Origin: Panicum virgatum
Lineage: Eukaryota; Streptophyta; Magnoliopsida; Poales; Poaceae
Reading direction: 5' to 3'
Length of the DNA stretch: 64,000 nucleotides
Assembly (NCBI RefSeq): GCF_016808335.1
Contig: NC_053148.1
Span: 2,051,001 to 2,115,000 of the forward strand
Both the position numbers and the translations under genes were made by a program. Positions 1-12,235 of this stretch are shown here, one piece after another. The first letter of the stretch is position 1. Each line of letters begins with the position of its first letter. A model generated the notes under the pieces. That model was not told the origin of the DNA. It saw only the letters and a program-made list of their open reading frames with translations, and searched no databases.

Positions 1-303
1 TTTACCCGCGCGCCTCTGGGATCCGCTGCGGCGGCCACAGCGGAGAACGGATTCAAAACGCGCGGGGGGCCCGTGAGCGGTGAGCCGCCCAGCCGGGTTT
101 CTGGCGCCCGGGGAAGAGAAACTCGTTTGACCCGTGCTCTTGCTCTCGCGGCGCGTCCCGAGCCGGCCGCGCTCTCGCCGGCGGCCGCCGCGCCGCGCCG
201 CGCCGCACCCGCATGGCATCGCACGCCTTTTTCCTCGTTTCTTTTCCGTCGGCGTGCGGGATCAGGGGAAGAATGGTGCGGGTGTTGTCCAGGTGACAAG
301 GCA

Positions 304-723
304 CCAAGGTTTTAAATAACCGGCTATAGCGGCAGGATAAGATCCATTTGACGCTAAACAGGATAGCCCGCTAATAATCTGCTATGGCCAGCTAAATCAG
401 CTAAATTACCATCTCTTAGCCTGCTAAATTTCAGTTTGTTTGTGTGAAACTGTGAACTCATTTCTTCGTCGGTCTGTCGTTTGTGTTAGACTTATGGTTG
501 TTGCATCATCTGAACTTTGTGTTAGATTTGTGAAAGCATGAAGTTGAAGTCCTATGTTGTTTCTCTACATGATGAATTGATGATGCACTGAATATTTTGA
601 AACTGTGAATTTGATTTGCAAAACAGCTAAATGGGTTAGCTAAGGCTATAGTCGGATATAGCATTTTCTTAGTTTTTGAAAAGATAACCGTTAAGGACCT
701 TAGCAGGATATTTAAAACCTTGG
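304..723. mobile_element. MITE-like inverted-repeat element, about 420 bp
   Basis: The ends are inverted repeats: CCAAGGTTTTAAATA on the left and its reverse complement TATTTAAAACCTTGG on the right. The short direct repeat AAGGCA flanks both sides (298-303 and 724-729) and is the likely target duplication. There is no coding sequence. The superfamily is not resolved. Confidence 0.6.
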
Positions 724-729
724 AAGGCA

Positions 730-1252
730 CAGGATAAGGAGTGGCTTTGGACCGCGGACAGATCAGATCGGTCTACCATGGAAAATTTCATCTTCTTGGT
801 TGGTGGACGGATGCCAATTTTGCTCATGTGTAAATCGTACAGTTGTCAAATATATGCCATTAAGGCCAAAATCAATTTACCATTAAGACTAGAATCAAGT
901 GGTCCAAATATACTATATGTCCGTTTTCCCTAGTATTAGCTCGAGTTACATATATTTCAACTTGGCTGCATTTGAATAGTTAGCCTTCCTGCCATTTATA
1001 CTTCCCGTTGCTTGGTATCTAAGCGGTGACGCCAAAGCTATCGAGGGATAGCATGTTGGAGTTTTGTTCGAAAAAAGATAGCAATGCTGCCAAACAAGAT
1101 TATTGGCTCACATCCGGATTTTATAATGTTGTCGCGATGCCATTCGTCTCCAATGCAAAGTTGAAGTTGCATGAATATTCCAAAAATACTTTATCAATCC
1201 ACTTTGGTGATGTCACCCATCTTCAACACACTAGTTTTGCACCCTTTACCAT
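730..1252. other. Intergenic, no gene seen
   Basis: Ordinary AT-rich intergenic sequence. A 115-codon open frame starting at 1026 resembles no known family and runs into the neighbouring hAT-like element, so I do not call it a gene. Confidence 0.6.
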
Positions 1253-1260
1253 GTTATACC

Positions 1261-1468
1261 CAGGGGCGGATCTACATGGGGGGCTGGGGGATCAAGCCCC
1301 CTACCTCCCTAAGATCCAAGGATACCCCCCTAAGCCCCCCCCCCCCACCCACCCCCACTATTTTTTAGGATAAAACAATGAAGAGAAAGAGGGGAGGAAG
1401 AGAAGAGGAGGAAGAAGATGATAGTTGATATGAGCCCCCTCTAAATGTTCATCCTAGATTCGCTATTG
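1261..1468. mobile_element. Non-autonomous hAT-like element
   Basis: The element starts CAGGGGCGGATCTA and ends TAGATTCGCTATTG. It is flanked by a perfect 8-bp direct repeat GTTATACC at 1253-1260 and 1469-1476. An 8-bp duplication with CAGGG-type ends is the hAT signature. The terminal repeats are imperfect. The interior holds C-runs and purine-rich stretches and no coding sequence. Confidence 0.65.
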
Positions 1469-1476
1469 GTTATACC

Positions 1477-2924
1477 ACCCTACAATGCATGGCAACTGAC
1501 ACTATGCACCCATCTTCCACCATCGATCAACCGATCTTATGACCATCGTGCTTCTTTCACTAAGGTGGACATGCATGAACCATGCATGACCTAATTAGTA
1601 ATTACATCCCTACCTTTATTCATCATGTAGGCTAAAACCTAGTTTATCCATCATCTTTTTGTAGTGTCACGGGTCTTTGCCACCTCACCACTGTTGTTCC
1701 TCATTGTCACACCGTTCTCCACCATCATCTCACTGACGTTGGACACCGCTCGATCTCCACCACCAGCCAGACAATGCTACGAATTGCTCTCCACCACCGA
1801 TCAACCAACGCGATGAAGCACCACATACCCATCACTTTCTTTGTCTCTAAGCTAGGCATGTGCAAACAATAGCTTGATTTTAGGACACTTTTACGACCAA
1901 AGAAAAGTTTGATGTCCTACTAGTTCTTCTAAAGTGAATTGAGGAGCACATGTGACGAGATTTGGTGCCTTGGTGAGGCCCCACTGCATAAGGGTGATGC
2001 TCTTGTAATCCTAATCCATTCCATTAAGTTACGGGTCCTCACTTTGTCGCTAGCATAATATCATCAATACACGCTGAAATACCTTATTCATGAACTATAT
2101 ATGGTGGTGTCACCGCTCTCCACCACCTCACATGCATTCACCCCCTCGTCGCTATGCCACACCACGCCACCCTCCACCGCTAAACAATTCTAGCACGTTC
2201 ACGTGCGTCACGACGTGGCGTGGCGTGGCGTGGCGTGGCGTCGCTCAGACGTGCCAAAAATACCTTGCGTCCCACTTTCATCCGCTCACCATTGTCACGG
2301 CACCGCCGACCGGCTTACGATTCGTACCGCCTGCCACGTGTTCTGTCACTCCCTTTTTCCTGAAATAGGCATGCGCGGAGAGCGTGAACCGAAACACGTG
2401 GAGAGCATGTGCCAAATTCTTCCGAAAAAGAAGGAAAAAAAGGAAATTCAAGCCAACAACAAAAAATATTTCTCGTGTCTAGGAATTTCACGTACGCCAT
2501 GCGAAAAAATATAGTTTTGCTAAAATTAAACATTGACACGCGGGTACGCCCGGATGATCGTGGTGGCCGTTGGAGGAGGTAAGGATCGTGCAATCTGTAT
2601 GGGAGAGTCAGGCGGGTTGCGCGTGAGGAAGAAAATAAGTTAGAGGAGCGGGTGGGTCCGGTTGTCTTAGCGGGAAAACGAAAAGGCCCCCGAATTGAAT
2701 TAGTGGCGGTGGGTGTAGAAGTGAAGAGAGGGAGAGAGAAACCGCGACGCGTGGCGGCGTGGGTGCGTGTGTGGGTGGCCGGCGGCGCACAAAGTACAGC
2801 AGCGGCAGCAGTGTGTGTGGTTGCCGCAGTCCGCAGGCAGGCCTAGGGCAGGTGGTGGTTAGCGGGTGGGGGCCCAAAGGCCCGCCGGGCCCCTGCGGGA
2901 GGCCCCTCACTCCCCTCAGGCCTA
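1477..2924. other. Intergenic with a GTGGC microsatellite
   Basis: No gene is recognisable. A (GTGGC)5 pentanucleotide run sits at 2215-2240. The part from about 2640 to 2920 is strongly GC-rich and could be a regulatory or decayed genic stretch. Open frames here are short and low in complexity. Confidence 0.5.
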
Positions 2925-3255
2925 GCCGTATTTGTTTTGGTCTGTAAAAAATTTCGCGAAATTTTTTTTCATCTTTAATCAGAAATTTAGAGTAATAAAT
3001 AAAGTCTAATTACAAAACCATCTCCACAACCGTTCGTGTAAATTGCGAGACGAATCTAATAAAGCCTTTGACCGCGTGATTAGAGAGTGATTACTGTAGC
3101 ATCACTGTAGCAAATTATCAATTAATTACCGTCATTAGATTCGTCTCGAAAAGTTACACCATCACTGAAAAAGTTTTGTAAATAAACTTTATTTAGTATT
3201 TTCATGCAGACAATTGTCTTTTCGTATAAAATTGATAGGACGTGTAAAACACGGC
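2925..3255. mobile_element. MITE of the GAGACGAATCTAA family
   Basis: The ends GCCGTATTTG and a CACGGC-containing right end are inverted. Inside are the paired motifs GCGAGACGAATCTAATAA and ATTAGATTCGTCTCG, typical of an abundant grass MITE family that recurs through this window. No coding sequence. Confidence 0.65.
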
Positions 3256-3300
3256 ACTATACGGATGGGCTCACGCGCGCGTCATCTGAATTGGGATTGG

Positions 3301-3532
3301 GGCCGTGTTTAGTTGCATAATTTAAAATTCTAAAAAAAATCGGCACCTACATGGAGATTTAAATTTAGACGAAATAAAAAACTTATTGCACAGTTTGCCT
3401 GTAATCGCGAGACGAATCTAAACAATCTCTAATGACGGATTAATTAGACTCATTAGATTCGTCTCGCAATTTACAGACCAATTCTATAATTAATTTTATG
3501 ATTAGTCTATACCTTACAATTAAACAAGACCT
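3301..3532. mobile_element. MITE of the GAGACGAATCTAA family
   Basis: It starts GGCCGTGTTTAGTTGC and ends TTAAACAAGACC. A 3-bp TGG flanks both ends. The core pair GAGACGAATCTAA and TTAGATTCGTCTCGC is present. Confidence 0.7.
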
Positions 3533-3797
3533 GGAATTGGAATTGGAATCCACACGGGATCCGCGGCAGGACCGCGTCGTCGGGTAGCCGCGTGGCTGCA
3601 GGTGGGGCCGGGCCCCACCGCCCTCCCTCTCTCGTCCGGTCTGTCTCTCAAATGCAGCGAAAATCAATGCGCTTGGCGTGCCGTGCCGTGCCGAGGAGAG
3701 AAAGAAAAAGGTGACGACGATGCGTCGGCCCTGACCTCACCACTCACCAGAGGCGCGGCGGGGGTGGGTCATCAGCAGGACTCGAACATTTTCCGAT

Positions 3798-4135
3798 GCG
3801 CGTTTAGTTCCCAAAATTTTTTGGGAAAAATACTATAACAATTTTCAACTAATGATTAGGAGAACTAAATATGATATAATTGTAAATCTAATTACACGGA
3901 TAGACGAAAACTCACGAGACGAATCTATTAAGCCTAATTAATCCATCATTAGAGATTGATTATTGTAGCACGATATTGTCTAATCATTGCATAATTAGGT
4001 TCATTAGATTCGTCTCGTGATTTTGTCTAGGGTTGTGGAATGGTTTTTGTCAGTTATCCACATTTAATACTCCTAATTAGTAGTCAAATGTTCGACGTTA
4101 CTTTAGGGCACGAAAATTTTTGGAAACTAAATCCC
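3798..4135. mobile_element. MITE of the GAGACGAATCTAA family
   Basis: The left end GCGTTTAGTTCCCAAAATTT pairs with the right end AAATTTTTGGAAACTAAATC. The core motifs ACGAGACGAATCTATTAA and ATTAGATTCGTCTCGTG are inverted around the centre. Confidence 0.7.
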
Positions 4136-4248
4136 TTTGATAGCGCGGCGCCACATCCGGAAATATCGAGATTTTGTTCCCGACGCCGCGCGCCCGAGCC
4201 GGCCGCCCGCGAGCCGGTGCCCGTGCCATGTGTGGCATGCGTGCCCTT

Positions 4249-4417
4249 TGATGCTACAGTAATCATCCACTAATTATGGATTAATTAGCATCATTAGATT
4301 GGTCTCGCGATTTACAACTCATCTGTGCAAAAAAATTTGAAAATAGACTTCATTTAGTACTTTAAATTAACAAAATTTCATCGCAAATTTTTTTTTGCAT
4401 TTCATCTAAACACGCCC
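4249..4417. mobile_element. Truncated MITE, right half only
   Basis: Only the right half of the same family is present: GATGCTACAGTAATC, then ATTAGATTGGTCTCGCG, then an ATCTAAACACGCCC end. The left inverted-repeat arm is missing, so this is a broken copy. Confidence 0.6.
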
Positions 4418-5698
4418 TCTGATAGATGAAGCCCTCGACAGGACATGGGAGTAGATTCGTTCCAGTGACCGGTCCGTCGCGCCCGGCGCCGGCAGCGGCA
4501 GCGGCAGCGGCAGCGGCCGGACTGCACGTTGCCATGTCGCACTGTCGCAGGGTGGGCGTTGGCATGGCACCAGGCCAGGCGGGAGCCGGCCAGGAGCGCC
4601 CCGCCCCGCGTGCCTCCAACGAACCCCCGCGCACTGCAGTGCTAGCTAGGAGCCTAGCACGACGGCGCGCGACAAGCCAGTGCGGGCTAGTACTAGCCCT
4701 CTTTCTTTTCTCCCTTTTTGTGTGGCGAGGTGGTCCGTTGGTGTTGGACCTGACTACCTGAGTTGAATTTGATGCAGAGAACGGCGGTTGCTGTTTGATC
4801 CCGGCCGATCCGACCCAAGCGAGAGACGATGATCGCGAGCCCCAGTGTCAGTGCGCTATCGGCAGGGTTTTTTATTATTAAATAAACAATTGAATTGCAA
4901 AGAGCAATAGCGAACGATGACGACACGAGGCACGAGCAAGCTGCTTAATGGCGACGATGGAGGTTGCTGTCTTTCAATATAATCAATTTGATGTAATTTT
5001 TTTCTTTCCAGGAAGGTCGTCACTGAAAAAAGACTAGGTACTACTACTACCACTGTACCACCACCATGCATGCGCACTTATCATCATCAGCACCATGGAA
5101 GCTGGCCTAATTAAATCCGGTCCGGTCGCGGTTACAGACGTACTACTGTACCTAAACTAATCCGGCCAGACGTACTATTACAGAGACTTGGCCGGCTTGC
5201 ATTGGGTGCTTGCTTGATGTAATGCTAGCTTACGGAGGACCGAATTATAGTTTCGTCCTTTTTGGCATCCGGCCCAAGCAGTGGCGATCGATGCGCCATA
5301 TATCTTTTGGCGATGATAATATAGTATAGAACTAACGCAAAAGTGAAAAGAGCTAGCTAGCGTCCAGTGACCTACTCGATAGATAGTCCTCGATACCTAA
5401 TTCCAATCAACCAACACAACTCCTTTCATTTTCCTTTCCCTTCCATACGCATTATACCGAACTCGATCAGCTCGACGGATACCTAGATAGACCCTCCCCC
5501 ACCCCATGTGTTGGTTCAAAAAAGAGGCGATCGATCCAAGTGACCGGCCGAGGAACTGAACAAGGATGCTAGAAGCTGGTGCCTTGTGTGAAGGGTGTGA
5601 TGCAGCGTGCATAAACAACCAGACGTGGAGGTGGAGCAAGCAACCCTACTACCCTAGTGTAGGTTATCCTGCGATAGATTGATTCTTTATGGACCCGG
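4418..5698. other. Intergenic, no gene seen
   Basis: GC-rich near 4470-4680, with a short GGCAGC-type repeat at about 4490-4515, then mixed composition. No reading frame matches a known protein family. Confidence 0.5.
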
Positions 5699-6023
5699 GT
5701 CTTGCTTAGTTGCAAAATTCAAAATTCCAAAACTATCACATCAAAAGAGAATCTTGCATGTATGAAGTATTAAATGTAGACGAAATAAAAAACGATTTGC
5801 ATAGTTTGCTTGTAAATTGCGAGACGAATCTAATGAGACTAATTAGACTATGATTAAATACTACACATGTACTAATGATGAATTAATTAGTCCTAATAAA
5901 TTAGTCTCGTTCTTAACAGACGAATTCTACAATTAATTCTAAAATTCATCTATATTTAATACTTTAAATATTCAAAGATTCAATTTTAATTTCAAAAACT
6001 TTACCCGGCGACTAAACGAGTCC
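5699..6023. mobile_element. MITE of the GAGACGAATCTAA family
   Basis: The left end GCTTAGTTGCAAAATTCAAAA pairs loosely with the right end TTTCAAAAACTTTACC...ACTAAACGAG. The core GCGAGACGAATCTAATGAG and an altered AAATTAGTCTCGTT partner are visible. Confidence 0.65.
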
Positions 6024-6894
6024 CACAAGAATCCATGGCGCGCGGGCTGTGCAAAGGTCACTGACGTCGCCGGATGGGAATCTCCATCGTTTGGGAAATT
6101 TAAAGCAATGCAAGGACACCGGGCGACGGGCAGGCCAGGTGCGTGCAGGCAGTCATGGGCCCATGGCATGGCATGGCATGGCATGGCATGGACTGGACAT
6201 GCATGCTTAGATAGACTGATAGAGGACCTAGCACATGCCGCCGCTGCCGGCCGGCCTGAACGAAGCCCCTTCACAACGGCGTGCGTGGGCAGGGGCGCAG
6301 GGCGCGTATGTAGCTGCCACCGAGATCGGCGACGAGGAGGCCGCCGGCGAGTCGTCGGAGCAGGCAAGCGACCGGGCCGAGACGAGCGGTCCAGCTCCAG
6401 CGCCGGGCCGCCGCGTATGGCGCCGGCCCCACGCAGATCCGCCGGTCCCGGGCCTCGTGACGGTGCATGCCACACAATTCTGCTGTGCTGTGTGCTCACA
6501 CATGGGCTGGGATCCCCGTCCCAGGAGAAACATCGCGTACGGTACTAACGTCTCTGTCAAGTGTCAACTGTAAGACACAGGCACCGTGCCTCACGCCAAT
6601 AATTCGACCAAACAAAAAAACATCATGTATTTTTGCTGACTGTAGAAACGCAAAGGCATGAACCTAGTAAAACAAAAAAAAATGCATCAATGTTTTTTTT
6701 CTGCTGTCCAGTAGCGCTAGGCCCACGTCCGAAACCGACGAGAGAGCTTGCGGCAAAATTGCTGGGCCCAACAAGAAGCCCGGGGCCCGGGACCTTCTTT
6801 ACTTCGTTCGCGCGGGAGAACCAGGCGGGGAGGGGGAGGCGAAAGCCGCGAGAAGAAGCAAATCGGGACGGCGCGCCGCAGCTCCGTGCCGGGG
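6024..6894. other. Intergenic and RAD1 upstream region with a CATGG microsatellite
   Basis: A (CATGG)6 run occupies 6162-6191. The rest is GC-rich without a supported gene. The last 150 bp form the RAD1 5' region. Confidence 0.5.
6763..6768 (+). promoter_or_regulatory. Site II-type TGGGCC element upstream of RAD1
   Basis: TGGGCC lies about 130 bp upstream of the RAD1 start codon, with another GGCCCAC at 6720-6726. Such elements are common in promoters of plant cell-cycle and housekeeping genes and are bound by TCP factors. The role here is inferred from position only. Confidence 0.35.
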
Positions 6895-8680
6895 ATGAGC
6901 TCGTCCACGTCCGCCCGCGACGATGACGCGCCGGACCTCGTATGCCAGATCGACTGCGTCCACGGCATGGTCGACGCGCTCTCCTCCGTCCGCTGGAAGC
7001 GCCACCAGGTCCGCCCCTCGATCGGTCGCTTCCCCCCTTCCCGCCTGTTCCGCTCCCGCTCCCGGACTCCCATCCATTCCCCCCTTAAACGCAGGACGCG
7101 GTGATGGAGCTGTCGGCGCACGGGATCGTGCTCACCGTCGAGGAGAGCGGCTGCCTCCAGGCCAAGGTCTTCCTCAAGCGCGAGGTGACCCGCGTTACGA
7201 CGCGTCAGGTGTTTGCGTTTATGCCTAGGCGCGCCCGGGGGCTGACTTGTTTGGTGATTTTTCTTCTTTTTTTTCTCTTCTTCCAGCTGTTCGTGGAGTA
7301 CGAGTATGCGGGGGAGGGGCGTGAGCGGTTCGGGCTCAGCTTGGGGCTCTTCGTCGACTGCCTCAACATCTTTTCGACGCTGGGGCATGCGTCCGCGGTC
7401 GAGATCCGGTACCCTGGTCCCGACATGCAGCTTCTCCTCAAGTACGTATTATGCCCTCTGCTGCTGATGTTGTGCTCGTATACCTGACCAAAGTTGTTGC
7501 ACGCGTGGCCCGACCTAGTCCCATTTAGGACTGATGAATTGAGCCTGTTTAGATTCCAGAATTGATCACATGGAACACTAGTGTTGGAAATTTTTAGGAT
7601 AACTGAATAGCTGGTTCTCCAGGCCTGTAACATAATTTAAGAGCTCGCTTGTTTGTTCAGACAAACTGCTGAAAGTTATCCGTGTGCAATTCGCTCTATG
7701 ACGCGAGGAATGACTCAAATTTTCAGTTTTTATCTTATGGCCATCTTGACCTCAACACAAATTTGAACTCCTTTGTTGATTTTAAGACGTTTTCTTTGCT
7801 GCAAAGATGAATGTAAGTTAAACAGATTAGTACATTTGGAATTTTGCTCATTTGAGGGACTCTGGTAATGATAATGCAGATCAGTGGACTCCCAAGATGC
7901 ATGTCTGTATGCAGAAATCAGAACCAGAATTCCAGATACAATCTCCTGGGATTACAATTTTGAGCATGAGAGAAATACTCCAGTCACCTTTACTGTTAAG
8001 GTAGCACAATGCATCCCTATTTTATTTGTTCGCAGCACGCACCAACTGTTTGTTTTAGTTCACCAGAATATATGATTAACTGCTGAAATTGCAGTCTGCT
8101 GTCCTGAAAGAAGCGCTCGATGACCTTGAGTGGCCAGGTTCCAGCATTCAGATTCGAATGCAACCAGATCCGCCAACAGTTGTATTCAAAGGTGAAGGTC
8201 ATGGCGACTTGCAGGTTTGCTACCACTTGTCTGTATTATTCACTTAGCTTCCAATTCCAATTGTGCTTATAACTCAGTGTCATTTTCAACACTTGGTAGG
8301 TTGAATTCCCCTACTATGCAAACACCGACCTTCTACTTGTGTTCCAATGTGACCGTGAAGTGTCATACAGGTAAATTTCTTGTTTCTGGATGCTCAGATG
8401 GTGTGCTGTTTTGTGCTAATTTGCAGACCGTACTGTTAGGTATAAATACAAATTTCTTCGAGCAACTACCTCGAATATCCCCAGTAGTGTCATGAAGGAG
8501 AATCGTAGGACTAAGGTCACAATTGGGAGGGGAGGGATGCTGAAAATCCAACACCTGGTTTCACTTGCCAGGCCAGGTATGCCATACTTCCGTAATATTG
8601 GTGGAGGAACTGAACAGACAAGCCGAATCGCTCATATAGAATTCTTTGTGAAGCCAGAAGAAGATGATAATGATGCCTAG
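6895..8680 (+). CDS. RAD1: Cell-cycle checkpoint protein RAD1 (9-1-1 clamp subunit)
   Basis: Seven coding exons join to one 303-codon frame: 6895-7008, 7095-7184, 7287-7441, 7880-8000, 8095-8214, 8300-8370 and 8440-8680. Every intron is GT-AG and the phases agree. The protein matches plant RAD1 in length (about 300 residues) and in blocks such as HGIVLTVEESGCLQAKVFL near the N-terminus and SVMKENRRTKVTIGRGGMLKIQ near the C-terminus. RAD1 is one of three PCNA-like subunits of the RAD9-RAD1-HUS1 clamp that is loaded at damaged DNA in the nucleus and activates checkpoint kinase signalling. I chose ATG 6895 because it directly precedes the conserved start of the fold. The last acceptor (8438-8439) is preferred over an AG at 8425-8426, because using that one would give an immediate stop. 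The tail is acidic (EEDDNDA). Confidence 0.93.
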
Positions 8681-9586
8681 CATTTATAGAGTGTGTTATT
8701 GGTCTGTATCATCCAGTAGAGCTAGTTTATCGTCACGTTAGTTACTGATTTCAGCTCTTGTTTGAGAAACACCTAGTTTGAGTAGCTATGTGGAACTGAA
8801 CTCAGGTGTCAGCCTGTCAGGTCTTAGTTTCTAAACTTGCTACTGTCAGACAGGCATGAGGCATCCTGTTACTAGTCATGTGAATCCTGTTACAATCATA
8901 CAGGCATTATGTTGTTCCTAATCCTGTTACAATCCTGTTTTTTGATTGGCATGGATACTCTTTTATCCTGAAGCTTTTTAACAAAATCTTCAGCAATCAA
9001 TAATGCTTAGAATGGTATTTTTATTTTGTGTCTGAAACAGATTCGGCCCATAAATACATGGATCAGCAAGACTAGTGATATCAATATGGGCCTGAACCAC
9101 TGGTGATCCACCTGTGAAAGTACCTGCTTCTGTTGCCGCATGCCATATTTTCCAAAGTAAGCCCGTACTTTAGTGGAAGGAGTTCTGGTCTTGTCTCTGT
9201 CTTGTCATAACCTCCCATTGCCATCAACGGGCCCTCAATTAATCTTGCTCTCTACTACAAAAGCCAGGCAGTCTTTGAATGTCCTGTAGAGCAATTTTAA
9301 CCCATTCTAGAACTGTGCACTAACTGTCCTCCTGGGTCCCCTTGCCAATGCTGCCTGCATTTGTTTTTTTTTTTTGAGAAAGCCTGCGTTTGTTTTGCCG
9401 CTCGTATGGCATGCTGCATGCTCAAGTCATTCTTGCACAGTTGCACATCTTAACAACAAGCATTTAACTATGCAAAACGTGTGGACTAGAAATTGTTAAC
9501 CATGAGAACATGAGAAATAAGATTTATGTTAACTGAAACCGCAAGGCCAAAGTCGGCAGCATGTCTTGCTTGTATCACTGAACAAT
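8681..9586. other. RAD1 3' flank and intergenic
   Basis: It holds the 3' untranslated region of RAD1 (no canonical AATAAA close by) and unremarkable sequence. A duplicated GCCTGC(A/G)TTTGTTTT with a T-run is at about 9355-9400. No further gene is seen. Confidence 0.5.
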
Positions 9587-9920
9587 GGCCGCGTTTGGTA
9601 AAACATCACGTCAAAATTACATAAAAAGACGAATGTTCGCGTGGAGTACTAAATGAAGTCTATTTGCAAAACTTTTTCAGGGATGGGGGTAACTTTTCGA
9701 GACGAATCTAATGACGATAATTAATTGTTGATTTGCTACAGTGATGCTATAGTAACCATTCTCTAATTATGTGGTCAAAAGCCTCAATAGATTGGTCTCG
9801 CGAATTTACCAGGGGTCCTGCAGGTGGTTTTGTAATTAGACTTTATTTAGTACTCTAAATTAGTGGTCAAAGGAGCAAAAAGTTTTCGCGATTTTTTTTC
9901 AGCCCAAACCAAACACGGCC
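9587..9920. mobile_element. MITE of the GAGACGAATCTAA family
   Basis: GGCCGCGTTTGGTAAAA on the left mirrors CCAAACACGGCC on the right, flanked by AAT on both sides. The core TCGAGACGAATCTAATGACG and the GCTACAGTGATGCTATAGTAA block are present. Confidence 0.75.
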
Positions 9921-11642
9921 AATCTTTATTAACCGGTAAAAGGTCAGTAGAAGGTCCATGGAAAACGACTGCTCCTCTCTGTTGGAATCCTGTTTGTTGT
10001 AGCTTGTTAGAGGAAATATGTATCTAGTCCTTATTACCTTAACTTGGGAACAAAGGAGAAGTGGCAGCTCCAGCAAACCAAATTTATCAATGCCAGAAGT
10101 GTGAAACCCCACCTTCTGAGAGTGTATGTCCGATTGCGGTCTGCGCCAATCAATCTCCTTCGCTTTTCAGCTTGCCAGCCTCAACGCATGCAAGGTAAAG
10201 AAAAGAAACCTTCTCCTGCCATCTACTCTTCCTGCCATGTGACAACCCACACTTGTTTCTTTGCACTCTGATGCTAGAAGGTTTGCCAGTAGCTGCCTGA
10301 GGTGAGGGCTGATTGGATCTACAAGATTGTTAAAGCACCAGAGGGTGTATGCTCTTGTGCTTTCTTGTGAAACGGCCGTCCCAGTTGAGTGACCCAACGC
10401 AAAGAGATGAATCTTTCGGAGGGCTGCGCGGAGACGCATGTTCCTGTTTGTTTTTTTGAGGGAGCATGTTCCTGTTTGAGCATTGAGTTGGATGTATCTT
10501 TTTTTTAGAGTATTAAGGAGTTGGATGTACCTAATGGCCTTTGCCCATTCCTGTGACCGCGAAATGGCATCTGATGTCACCAAGTATCCACCCACCCTTG
10601 AGGCGCACATTAGGAAGGGAAGCCCCCAATTCTGTCGAGCGAATGAGCATATGATGGGTCACTTGTTCGTGGGCGGCTTAAATCCCAATAATGTGGCTTG
10701 TGACATGCCTCCCCGTGATTTGAACCTTTGACGTTTTTTCCCCTCTGGTTTGGATTACTTGACGTTTTTTTTATGAGGCAATGTTTTCGATTACTTGACG
10801 TTTCCGACAGCAAGATATTATACTACTTAAGGTATACTCCTACTACTAATTAGAGATAGAGAAAAAAAAGGAGCAGAGAAACATACATTGGCAGGGGTAT
10901 TTTGCTTTGACCATGAGCAAGGTAAGCACTTTTCAGTATGTAGTGGGCAAGTAGAAGTGTACATACAGCAGGTCCAGGGTCCACATCATGGGCGTGAAGA
11001 ACGCCAGGCCGTACCATCTTTGTGTTCCGGTGTTCCTGCGGGCACGACGTGTTGCAGCTAGCTAGCAGCAGGTGCCCGGCCGGCGTACTTCCCCAGCTGA
11101 AGACGGACCAAGTGAGAGCAGCGGCAGGCAGGCTCCAACCTCTTCGGGTGCCATTAATGGCCGCCCCATGCGAGCGCAATCATCGATCGCAGCAGCCTCG
11201 ATGGATCCTCCAATGGCGACGCGTCGACCGGCGGAACGGAACAGCTCGGCAGACGGCAGGGCTTCGCCTGCCCGGCCGGCGGGGGCCCATCGCCGACGAT
11301 CGATCCATAGATGCATGGTGGCCTCGTCGCTAGCTCATTCGACGTGCCGGCTGTATATTGTCATGTCGATTCAGCTGGACGTCTTGTCAGAACTATTCCA
11401 TGTTATTCTGCCGCCAATTTTCTAGGTGGCAACCAACCAGCTACAGTTTCACCTGCTCCCCCGTTTTTTCTGCACGTCCTTTTTAAGGGACTTTCTTCAT
11501 CGCAAATCCAATGGCATTAGCCCTCTGTGTCAAATAAAAAACTGTAGTTCCAAACAGGAAGATGATGTAATTGGTTGGACATAGTATATACAAACAATTT
11601 TGGTGAGGTTTGTGGTTAATGTACACGAGACAACATGGTACT
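9921..11642. other. Intergenic with small local duplications
   Basis: No gene is supported. Short duplications are visible: CATGTTCCTGTTTG twice near 10437-10480, GAGTTGGATGTA(T/C)CT twice near 10486-10532, and TTGACGTTT three times between 10727 and 10803. The stretch 11040-11340 is GC-rich with open frames of no known family. Confidence 0.45.
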
Positions 11643-11830
11643 CGGGCCAGTCTCAGCGGGAGTGTCATAACAGTGTCATGAGCATTAGATTTGCTGATAT
11701 GGTAAGGTTTTAATGAAAAGAGAGGATATAGAGTGTCATGGATTGTGAAAGAAGTGTCATCACCATGACACTCCTCCGACTTGATTACCTAGTTTATGGT
11801 CTTCGTAACTGTGTACACTGAGACGGGCCT
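11643..11830. mobile_element. MITE with GGCC-GTCTCAG ends
   Basis: The left end GGGCCAGTCTCAGCGGGAG pairs with the right end TACACTGAGACGGGCC. The motif AGTGTCAT recurs inside it. No coding sequence. Confidence 0.55.
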
Positions 11831-12235
11831 TAAGCCAAACAGCAGCAGCAGCAAAAACGGAACAGTCATCTCCATCAACCACCACACTTGGAGGACATTG
11901 AACAGCAACGGTACCAGAAGTGCAAGCAATAAGGGACGCCATCCTAGCTACCTTGCTAGGAGCAGGACGAATGACGATGCAAAAATGGGGCAATCTCCGA
12001 ACCCTAACCACACCCCATACTAATTAAATCGATTCATTCATCAGAGAGGGGCGTGACACGATATATAGATGGTGCAATTCATAGTCTTGCTACCTCATTG
12101 CTTAATGCAGTGTTTTTAATATATATAAACATGGTACCGATACAGACAGATTACAAAGTCTTTAAGATTTACGAAATCATTCTGCAAAATCTATCGGTCT
12201 TGTTCTCGAGAGGTACATCACATACCGCTAGAAAG
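11831..12235. other. Intergenic, no gene seen
   Basis: Mixed composition with a CAGCAG run near 11838 and AT-rich sequence near 12115. Nothing recognisable. Confidence 0.4.

Noticed and set aside
1026..1373. A 115-codon open frame
   Set aside because: Its end runs into the hAT-like element at 1261, and the rest has no recognisable protein features.
3745..3800. A tRNA-like B box (GTTCGAGTCC on the - strand)
   Set aside because: No A box lies at the right distance and no cloverleaf can be formed. The upstream part belongs to a MITE.
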